Shown one piece after another: positions 57,707 to 64,000 of a stretch of 64,000 nucleotides of DNA. The translations under genes and the position numbers were made by a program. Every line of letters starts with the position of its first letter. Position 1 is the first letter of the stretch. Below the pieces are notes generated by a model. That model was not told the origin of the DNA and did no database searches. It saw nothing but the letters and a program-made list of their open reading frames with translations. Origin of the DNA: Flavihumibacter solisilvae (lineage in GTDB: Bacteria > Bacteroidota > Bacteroidia > Chitinophagales > Chitinophagaceae); NCBI RefSeq assembly GCF_000814475.1, contig NZ_JSVC01000001.1, positions 1 to 64,000 on the forward strand. Direction: 5' to 3'.

Positions 57707-59038
57707 TCAACGGACAGATTTGAAAGCGGCGCGTATTTCTTTTGTAAAGAGTTCGGGCTGTTCCCATGCCGCAAAGTGACCTCCCTTGTCGAGCCTGTTG
57801 TAATGGATCAGTTTGGGATATGCTTTTTCAGTCCAACTTCTGGGTGCCTGGAACAATTCATCGGGGAAAGCACTTACTGCCACCGGGATCTTAACTCCCA
57901 TCGGTTTAAAAAAGACGACTTTGTTTTCCCAGTACAGGCGGGCAGATGAAACTGCAGTTTTCGTCAGCCAATACAGGGTGATGTTATCAAGTATATCGTC
58001 TTTTGTGAGCCCTTCCTTCTTATCATCAAAAGTGCGGGCAATGAGTTCATAGCTGCGCGCATCATGATCCAGGATCCAGGATGCTAGTCCGATTGGCGAA
58101 TCTTCGATGCCGTACATTGTTTGCGGGCGACTTGCCATCTGCTGTGCATAAGAAAGACCTTTTTTGAAGAAGAAATCGATCTGGTCCCATGCTTTCTTTT
58201 CATCAGCTGACAGTGAAGCTGGTGCCGGTTGGTGCGTAAATAATGCTCCCAGGATCTCATCGGGAACAACGGATGGCAGGTTGGTATGAATTGCCTGCAA
58301 TTCCGGCGGAGCTAATACACCCATTTTCTCTGTGACCGCATCTCCCCAGTCACCACCCTGCGCCACATAGCGTTTATAGCCAAGGCGGTTCATTAAGGTG
58401 ATCCAGGCTTTTGCAATCCTTTCAGGCTCCCAACCACCTTCGGTGGGTTGTCCTGAGAATCCATAACCGGGAAGCGAAGGAATCACGAGATGAAAGGCAT
58501 CTTCCGGTTTTCCACCATAGGCGGTGGGATTGGTCAGCGGATCAATGATTTTCAATAGTTCGACAACAGAGCCAGGCCAGCCATGTGTAACAATCAGGGG
58601 CAGTGCATTCGGATGTTTTGAGCGTACGTGGATAAAGTGAATGTCGAGACCATCAATGCTGGTGATGAAATTCGGATACGAATTCAACTTATCTTCTGCC
58701 TTGCGCCAATTGTATTCTTTAGCCCAATACTTTGCCAGCTTCTGGATGGTAGCCAGTTGCACACCCTGCGATGCATCAGCAACAGTTTCACTTTTCGGCC
58801 ATCTTGTTGCCAGTATGCGCTGGCGAAGATTGTCCAGTTCACCATCGCTGAATTTTACCTTGAAGGGTCGGATGTTTTCGGGCGGACTTACATGATCCGT
58901 AGAGTCTGCCAGTGCAAAACCAATTGAGGCCTGCAGGGCGAGGGAAACCTGTTGGGCCTGGACCACACCTGGCAGGATAAACGCTGCCAGTCCTGCCAGC
59001 GCCATTACAAAAGCCATTAACATTCTTTTCTTTTTCAT
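57707..59038 (-). CDS. Exported epoxide hydrolase (EHN-domain alpha/beta hydrolase)
   Basis: About 443 residues from the ATG at 59038 (signal peptide MKKKRMLMAFVMALAGLAAFILPGVVQAQ). The N-terminal EHN domain (IRPFKVKFSDGELDNLRQRIL) precedes an alpha/beta-hydrolase core with the oxyanion motif HGWPGS, nucleophile Asp in QGGDWGD and catalytic His in GGHFAAWEQ. A family relationship with microsomal epoxide hydrolase is clear. The natural epoxide is unknown, and some relatives act on other esters or halides. A signal peptide indicates periplasmic action. Confidence 0.9.
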   Translation of the reverse strand: MKKKRMLMAFVMALAGLAAFILPGVVQAQQVSLALQASIGFALADSTDHVSPPENIRPFKVKFSDGELDNLRQRILATRWPKSETVADASQGVQLATIQKLAKYWAKEYNWRKAEDKLNSYPNFITSIDGLDIHFIHVRSKHPNALPLIVTHGWPGSVVELLKIIDPLTNPTAYGGKPEDAFHLVIPSLPGYGFSGQPTEGGWEPERIAKAWITLMNRLGYKRYVAQGGDWGDAVTEKMGVLAPPELQAIHTNLPSVVPDEILGALFTHQPAPASLSADEKKAWDQIDFFFKKGLSYAQQMASRPQTMYGIEDSPIGLASWILDHDARSYELIARTFDDKKEGLTKDDILDNITLYWLTKTAVSSARLYWENKVVFFKPMGVKIPVAVSAFPDELFQAPRSWTEKAYPKLIHYNRLDKGGHFAAWEQPELFTKEIRAAFKSVR

Positions 59039-59339
59039 TGCTTCAATCATTTATGTGTAGAATTTTATTGCATGTCAAAACTAGTCCTGAGCGGAAGGGA
59101 AGTCAAGCTTCAACTAAGCCAGGCGTACGATGTAACCCGTGAAGCAGGCAATTCGAAGCCGAAGAACTTATTGCCTGGCTAAAGTTTTGTCTTCTATTTA
59201 CTGTTTAATGCGTGCCCGACCTCAATTTTCTCATTTGTATTTGGCGAATAGTCAACGTGAGAAGTGTCATTGTTACTAATGAATACCCACGTACCGGTAC
59301 TCATGAGTGAAGAATTTCAGAACTATTAAATCAATACAA
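59039..59339. other. Divergent intergenic region of 300 bp, no supported gene
   Basis: Holds the promoters of the epoxide hydrolase (minus) and third sulfatase (plus). A 36-codon frame at 59072-59182 and an 8-bp dyad (AGCCAGGC at 59117, GCCTGGCT at 59173) were noted, but neither has other support. Confidence 0.5.
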
Positions 59340-60872
59340 ATGGCAACAAAGAAAAATGGTAAACAAAAGCAACCCAACATCTTAGTCATTTTTGGGGATG
59401 ACATTGGAGTTCCCCAGGTAAGTGCATATACCAGGGGGTTGATGGGTTATCAGACGCCAAACATTGACCGTATTGCTAACGAGGGTGCAATGTTTACAGA
59501 TTCCTATGGCCAACAGAGTTGCACTGCGGGACGTGCATCTTTTATTCTGGGCCAGGAACCGTTCCGGACCGGCTTGTTAACAATTGGTATGCCTGGTGAT
59601 CCACATGGTATCACTGACTGGATGCCTACGATCGCCGATGCGCTGAAAGAGCAGGGTTATACCACAGGCCAGTTCGGGAAAAATCACCTGGGCGACCGCG
59701 ACTATCACCTGCCAACTATGCATGGTTTTGATGAATTCTTCGGTAATCTTTATCATCTCAATGCGGAAGAAGAGCCGGAGGGTTATTTCTACCCGAAAGA
59801 TCCTGACTTCAAAAAGAAATTCGGACCAAGAGGTGTCATTCACTCCTGGGCAGATGGAAAAGGCGGACAGAAAACTGAAGATACAGGTCCGCTCAACACA
59901 AAACGAATGGAAACCATCGACGAAGAATTTCTCGATGCTACAAAAAAATTCATTGATAGTGCCTCCAAGGGTGATAAACCATTCTTTGTATGGTTCAATA
60001 CCACCCGCATGCATGTCTTCACTCATTTAAAACCCGAATCCCGGGGCAAAACAGGTAAGGGAACACATGCCGATGGTATGGTAGAGCATGATGGTCATAT
60101 CGGGCAATTGCTTGATCAGCTCGATAAACTCGGCATTGCAGACAATACTATCGTTTTGTACACAACTGACAATGGAGCAGAGATCGCTCTTTGGCCGGAT
60201 GGTGCGATGACAATGTTTCATGGTGAAAAAGGTTCAACTTGGGAAGGCGGCTTCCGCATTCCGATGATGGTTCGCTGGCCTGGGGTAATCAAGCCGGGCA
60301 CTGTTTACAACGAGATTATCTCACTAATGGATTGGTTCCCTACTTTCCTGGCTGCAGCAGGTGTTTCGGATATCAAGGAAAAACTTGCCAAAGGAACTAC
60401 ATTCAGTGGCAAAAAATTCCAGGTTCACCTTGATGGATATAATTTCCTGCCCTTTTTCCAGGGCGAAGAAAAGGAAGGGCCGCGTAAGGCGATTTACTAT
60501 TTTGACCAGGGTGGTAATCTTAATGCCGTTCGCTATCTCGACTGGAAGGTTAGCTTCGCTACCCAGCATGGGAATATTGCTACCGGCGTCCGGTCTGTAT
60601 CTGCCTGGGCATTGATCGCCAACCTGCGTATGGATCCATATGAACGGGGAATGGAAGAAGGTGGCGGTGCGATTGATTTCCTTGCCCGGAACATGTGGCT
60701 ATTGGTTCCAGTACAGGCACAGATCAAAGAATTCTTCAAGGACTTCGGGAATTATCCTTACCAGGAGGGATCAACTCTCAATGCGGGAGGAATTAACTAT
60801 GCAATGCTGAAACAGCAGGAAGCCATGAAACGATTGAAAGAAGTCGAATCCTTTGCGACAGGCGGTGTCTGA
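59340..60872 (+). CDS. Type I sulfatase with CTAGR formylglycine motif, no obvious signal peptide
   Basis: About 510 residues from the ATG at 59340 (a GTG at 59307 is also in frame). Sulfatase core with NILVIFGDDIGVP, formylglycine motif SCTAGRAS (C-x-A-x-R), GKNHLGDR, THMHVFTH-like TRMHVFTHL and the metal site TTDNGAE. It belongs to a different branch from the two long paralogues at 42.5 and 45.1 kb: shorter, with Ala instead of Pro in the motif and without the C-terminal sandwich. The N-terminus MATKKNGKQKQPN has no signal peptide, so it may be cytoplasmic, or its export signal may have been lost. Confidence 0.9.
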   Translation: MATKKNGKQKQPNILVIFGDDIGVPQVSAYTRGLMGYQTPNIDRIANEGAMFTDSYGQQSCTAGRASFILGQEPFRTGLLTIGMPGDPHGITDWMPTIADALKEQGYTTGQFGKNHLGDRDYHLPTMHGFDEFFGNLYHLNAEEEPEGYFYPKDPDFKKKFGPRGVIHSWADGKGGQKTEDTGPLNTKRMETIDEEFLDATKKFIDSASKGDKPFFVWFNTTRMHVFTHLKPESRGKTGKGTHADGMVEHDGHIGQLLDQLDKLGIADNTIVLYTTDNGAEIALWPDGAMTMFHGEKGSTWEGGFRIPMMVRWPGVIKPGTVYNEIISLMDWFPTFLAAAGVSDIKEKLAKGTTFSGKKFQVHLDGYNFLPFFQGEEKEGPRKAIYYFDQGGNLNAVRYLDWKVSFATQHGNIATGVRSVSAWALIANLRMDPYERGMEEGGGAIDFLARNMWLLVPVQAQIKEFFKDFGNYPYQEGSTLNAGGINYAMLKQQEAMKRLKEVESFATGGV

Positions 60873-60908
60873 AAGGAACACATCATGATCATATGGATAT
60901 CGTACTAA

Positions 60909-60942
60909 AAACCACGGAGCATCATTGTGTGCACCGTGGTTT
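60909..60942 (+). terminator. Possible terminator hairpin after the third sulfatase
   Basis: A 9-bp stem, AAACCACGG/CCGTGGTTT, with a 16-nt loop lies 36 bp after the stop. The following T-run is weak (TTTATTCATT continues from the stem), so termination is possible but not certain. Confidence 0.5.
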
Positions 60943-61017
60943 ATTCATTAAAGAGGAACAGGTTCAATGCGGTGAAATTGTTATTTTTAAAACTTCATAC
61001 TTACAAAAAGCACAGAC

Positions 61018-63000
61018 ATGAGATTCACCAAACTTGGCTTTCCCCTGGCTATGTTACTGGTTTCAGCAAGCAGCTTTGCACAAACGGACACAACTAAAAA
61101 ATCTGTTTACGACCAGCATGACGCGTTCGCACCGTTGTTTTATCCTTCACAGGGAGACGATATCCGGGCAGCCGACGGCACACCTGGTCCAAACTATTGG
61201 CAGAACCGAGCCGACTATGTCATTAATGCATCGCTCGATGATACTGAGCATTCAGTAACAGGAAATGTGACGATAAACTATACTAACAACAGCCCGCAGG
61301 CGCTCTCGTTTGTCTGGCTGCAGCTCGACCAGAATATCTATAACCAACAATCGCGGGGCGTTGCCACTACTGCCATTTCAGGCGGTCGTTGGGCGAACCG
61401 TAACGCATTTAACGGAGGTTATACGATCAGTTCAGTTTCCTTAATACAAAACGGGAAGCAAACGCCCGTCAAATTCGAAGTGTATGATACGCGGATGCAG
61501 ATCAAACTGCCTTCAACCATTCGTGCCAAAGGAGGCAAGACCAGTTTCCGGGTTGAGTACAAGTTTGTCGTTCCTGAATATGGCACTGACCGGCTGGGCC
61601 GGTTGAATACCAAAAACGGTTGGGTGTATGAAATCGCCCAGTGGTTCCCGCGCATGTGCGTGTATGATAACATCAATGGATGGAATACCCTGCCATACCT
61701 GGGCCAGGGTGAGTTCTACCTGGAATATGGTGATATCACATACAATATCACCGCGCCTTCCAATCATATTGTGGTTGGCTCAGGCGAATTACTGAATCCG
61801 CAGGAAGTATTGACTGCAGAGCAACAAAAGCGCTGGGCTGCCGCAAAGTCTAGCGATAAAACAGTGATGCTGCGTTCGGTTGCAGAAGTGACAGAGCCAT
61901 CTTCACGGCCAGGCGGAAAGAAAACACTGACCTGGAAGTTCAAATGCGTACAGACGCGCGACGTGGCCTGGGCATCTTCCACTGCATTCGTATGGGATGC
62001 CGCAAGAATCAATCTTCCGGGTGGTAAAAAAGCGTTGGCCATGTCAGCATATCCTGCAGAATCAGCAGGCGATACTGCCTGGAGCCGTTCAACAGAATAT
62101 GTAAAGGGTGCGGTTGAATTCTATTCACGTTACCTCTATCCGTATCATTATCCCGTGGCTGTAAATGTTGCCGGAATTGTAGGTGGAATGGAATATCCGG
62201 GGATTGTGTTCTGCGGCGCGCGTGCAAAACGCGATGGATTATGGGGCGTTACTTCGCATGAATTCGGTCACCACTGGTTCCCGATGGTAGTAGGCTCCGA
62301 CGAACGTCGCTTCCCCTGGATGGACGAAGGCTTCAACACATTTATCAACGAACTGGCGGACAGAGACTTCAATAACGGTGAATATGCCCGCAAGACAGCA
62401 ACAAATGCGAGAAACTATGTGCGACCATTCTTCGGTCCCACCTCAGAAAGCATATTAACAGTGCCGGATGTAACTGCGGGGGCGAATCTCGGTAATGTTG
62501 CTTACGGAAAACCTGGTTATGGCCTGGCCCTTCTGCGTGAAAATATATTGGGCCCTGAGCGGCTAGACAGTGCATTGCGATATTATGTTCACAAATGGGC
62601 GTTCAAGCATCCTACTCCATACGATTTCTTTCATTGCATTGAAAACTATGCAGGTGAATCACTTGATTGGTTCTGGCGCGGATGGTTCATGAATAACTGG
62701 AAGATCGACCAGGAAATCCAGGGTGTCGCTTATGTGCAGAATGATTCCTCGAAAGGATCAATCATCACCATCGCAAATATGGAAAAGCTGCCTATGCCGG
62801 TTGTTCTTGAAATAAAAGAAGCCAATGGAAAAACAAATCGCGTTAAACTGCCGGTTGAAATCTGGCAACATGGAAATGTCTGGAAATTCCATTTTGCTTC
62901 GACCGATAAAATCACTTCTATAACATTGGATCCGGATAACACACTTCCGGATGTGAATTCGAAGAATAACGTGTGGACTGGCGAAAAGCTTGGGTTTTAA
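61018..63000 (+). CDS. Exported M1-family metallopeptidase
   Basis: A 660-residue gluzincin aminopeptidase. Signal peptide [22 protein letters not shown]. The N-terminal beta domain (about 60-300) is followed by the thermolysin-like catalytic domain with zinc motif [15 protein letters not shown] and the distal Glu in [13 protein letters not shown]. The substrate-anchoring region is [12 protein letters not shown], a G-x-MEx-P variant of the GxMEN motif. It should release N-terminal residues from peptides in the periplasm. It is a single gene followed by a strong UUCG-loop terminator. Confidence 0.93.
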   Translation: MRFTKLGFPLAMLLVSASSFAQTDTTKKSVYDQHDAFAPLFYPSQGDDIRAADGTPGPNYWQNRADYVINASLDDTEHSVTGNVTINYTNNSPQALSFVWLQLDQNIYNQQSRGVATTAISGGRWANRNAFNGGYTISSVSLIQNGKQTPVKFEVYDTRMQIKLPSTIRAKGGKTSFRVEYKFVVPEYGTDRLGRLNTKNGWVYEIAQWFPRMCVYDNINGWNTLPYLGQGEFYLEYGDITYNITAPSNHIVVGSGELLNPQEVLTAEQQKRWAAAKSSDKTVMLRSVAEVTEPSSRPGGKKTLTWKFKCVQTRDVAWASSTAFVWDAARINLPGGKKALAMSAYPAESAGDTAWSRSTEYVKGAVEFYSRYLYPYHYPVAVNVAGIVGGMEYPGIVFCGARAKRDGLWGVTSHEFGHHWFPMVVGSDERRFPWMDEGFNTFINELADRDFNNGEYARKTATNARNYVRPFFGPTSESILTVPDVTAGANLGNVAYGKPGYGLALLRENILGPERLDSALRYYVHKWAFKHPTPYDFFHCIENYAGESLDWFWRGWFMNNWKIDQEIQGVAYVQNDSSKGSIITIANMEKLPMPVVLEIKEANGKTNRVKLPVEIWQHGNVWKFHFASTDKITSITLDPDNTLPDVNSKNNVWTGEKLGF

Positions 63001-63027
63001 ACTTTTTGTCTGATTGATTTCCAGACT

Positions 63028-63057
63028 AGCCTTGTACTTCGGTACAAGGCTTTTTTA
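63028..63057 (+). terminator. Rho-independent terminator with TTCG tetraloop
   Basis: A perfect 10-bp stem, AGCCTTGTAC/GTACAAGGCT, closed by a stable TTCG loop is followed by TTTTTT. It begins 28 bp after the M1 peptidase stop. Confidence 0.95.
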
Positions 63058-63134
63058 ATAAGACACAGCAAAATCGTATCTTAAAAGAAATCGTTCTTAC
63101 CGTGTTCAGGCGAAACTCTTTTCGCGACATAATA

Positions 63135-63329
63135 ATGGCTACAGTTATTATGTTCTGCGGCCTGGGATTTAGTGCCAGGTCACAGCAAGGTTTCTATATG
63201 TCTCCCGGCAGAGTTATTAAATCAATTGACGCTATGACACTCAACTGGATGGGTGGGGGGATGCACTGCGCATCGCAGAACGAGCCCAAATCAGCGCGGA
63301 AGAATGCGCGCTTAACTGAAAAAGAATGA
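63135..63329 (+). CDS. Small hypothetical protein coupled to an MtfA-like gene
   Basis: A 64-residue frame from the ATG at 63135 (a GTG at 63102 is also in frame). A short hydrophobic start (MATVIMFCGLGFSA) could be a signal peptide, followed by a polar region with GRVIKSIDAMTLNWMGGGMHC. The stop overlaps the next start as ATGA (63326-63329), supporting translation. The family is not recognised. Confidence 0.5.
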   Translation: MATVIMFCGLGFSARSQQGFYMSPGRVIKSIDAMTLNWMGGGMHCASQNEPKSARKNARLTEKE

Positions 63330-64000
63330 GTATTTACCTGGCAATTGCATTTGTAATCGGCGGACCGATACTGGTATACCTGCTGCTTTCCCGCAGGCAA
63401 AAGTATGTTGCACCTCCAGGAACATTCCCTGAATCTTACCGCGAAATCCTGCTGAAGGATGTACCGTTTTATGCAAGACTCGACGCAACGGGAAAGACGT
63501 TGTTTGAAGAAAAGATGTGGCGCTTTCTAAGCCGAACAAGAATCACCGGCGTAAATGCGACTGTTCAAGACGTCGACAAAGTATATATCGCGGCCAGTGC
63601 AATCATCCCGATCTATGGATTTAAGGATTGGGAATACAACAACCTGGCTGAGGTATTGCTTTATCCCGAATCGTTCAGCCACGACTTCGGACAGACGGGC
63701 GACGGCAGGAATACATTGGGTGTTGTCGGTGAAGGTCCATTACAACGCATTATGGTTTTGTCGCAACATGAACTCCGGCAGGCATTCCTGAACAGAACCA
63801 GCAAGGAAAATACCGCTATCCATGAATTCGTGCACCTGATCGATAAATCAGACGGAAGTGTCGATGGCATTCCGGAATTTTTCGTGGACCGCCAATATGT
63901 GAAGCCATGGGTGCAACTCATTCATAAGGAAATCAGGAAGATCCTGGACAACAGGTCTGATATTGATCCATATGGCGCTACCAATGAAGCAGAGTTCTTC
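63326..64000 (+). CDS. MtfA-like (M90) zinc peptidase, 3' end beyond window
   Basis: The open frame continues off the end of the window (225 codons seen). An N-terminal membrane anchor (MSIYLAIAFVIGGPILVYLL) precedes a domain resembling MtfA (Mlc titration factor A), with IPIYGFKDWEYNNLAEVLLYP and the zinc-binding motif AIHEFVHLIDK. In E. coli MtfA binds the repressor Mlc and is a zinc peptidase. This Bacteroidota relative is membrane-anchored, and its partner is unknown. Start is the ATG at 63326, overlapping the upstream stop. Confidence 0.85.
   Translation, partial: MSIYLAIAFVIGGPILVYLLLSRRQKYVAPPGTFPESYREILLKDVPFYARLDATGKTLFEEKMWRFLSRTRITGVNATVQDVDKVYIAASAIIPIYGFKDWEYNNLAEVLLYPESFSHDFGQTGDGRNTLGVVGEGPLQRIMVLSQHELRQAFLNRTSKENTAIHEFVHLIDKSDGSVDGIPEFFVDRQYVKPWVQLIHKEIRKILDNRSDIDPYGATNEAEFF

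Noticed and set aside
59072-59182. A 36-codon frame in the epoxide hydrolase/sulfatase gap
   Set aside because: Too short, no hydrophobic segment or motif, and no conserved start context.

Overview
The window looks like a chromosomal contig from a member of the Bacteroidota, most likely a Chitinophagaceae-type organism. The grounds are two SusC/SusD pairs, each preceded by an ECF sigma factor and a FecR anti-sigma gene, SusC proteins carrying an N-terminal STN signalling domain, DUF1735/discoidin lipoproteins, many Sec or lipoprotein signal peptides, and few recognisable Shine-Dalgarno sequences. No insertion sequence, phage gene or CRISPR array was seen.

Layout. 1-3.4 kb: a perfect fold-back inverted repeat at the window edge, a small conserved protein, a Kef-type antiporter and a broken YceI gene. 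3.5-5.2 kb: a small arsenic operon (arsR, arsM, arsC) with two copies of a putative ArsR operator. 5.2-14.8 kb: housekeeping or scattered genes (AsmA-like, prolyl oligopeptidase, alpha/beta hydrolase, Nim-like flavoprotein, SdiA-regulated-like protein, SulP transporter). 14.8-32.4 kb: one long minus-strand locus running sigma, FecR, SusC, SusD, a GH2-GH63 fusion, a kinase-phospholyase fusion, an HglS (DUF1338) oxygenase, a PfkB sugar kinase and a GH32 enzyme. 32.4-40.8 kb: a second minus-strand sigma/FecR/SusC/SusD locus ending in a DUF1735-discoidin lipoprotein and a clear terminator, with no degradative enzyme. 41-42 kb: a GluQ-RS homologue divergent from a tRNA-Asp(GUC) gene. 42.5-52.3 kb: two paralogous sulfatases, a secreted ADP-ribosylglycohydrolase-fold protein and two divergent GH32-like proteins. 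52.4-54.4 kb: a fatty-acid desaturase and an RRM RNA-binding protein that share a repeated 5' leader. 54.4-57.7 kb: a DOPA-dioxygenase-like gene, an HPF/RaiA-like gene, a small membrane protein, ChrB-like and DUF1259 genes, with FNR-type palindromes in front of the first two. 57.7-64 kb: epoxide hydrolase, a third sulfatase, an M1 metallopeptidase, and a 3'-truncated MtfA-like peptidase.

The most interesting proposal is the 17.5-32.4 kb locus. A beta-galactosidase domain and a GH63-type alpha-glucosidase domain sit on one polypeptide. The next two genes encode a kinase fused to a PLP phospholyase of the ETNPPL/PHYKPL type, and a 2-oxoadipate dioxygenase/decarboxylase. Together they match, step for step, what would be needed to strip the Glc-alpha1,2-Gal-beta disaccharide from collagen hydroxylysine and then catabolise the hydroxylysine. 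This is an inference from domain content and gene order. The appended GH32 and sugar kinase genes argue that fructan use is also, or instead, served by the locus.

Two regulatory patterns were read directly from the DNA: four copies of a TTGAY-N4-ATCAA palindrome (FNR/CRP type), and a leader of about 100 nt repeated upstream of the desaturase and the RRM gene.
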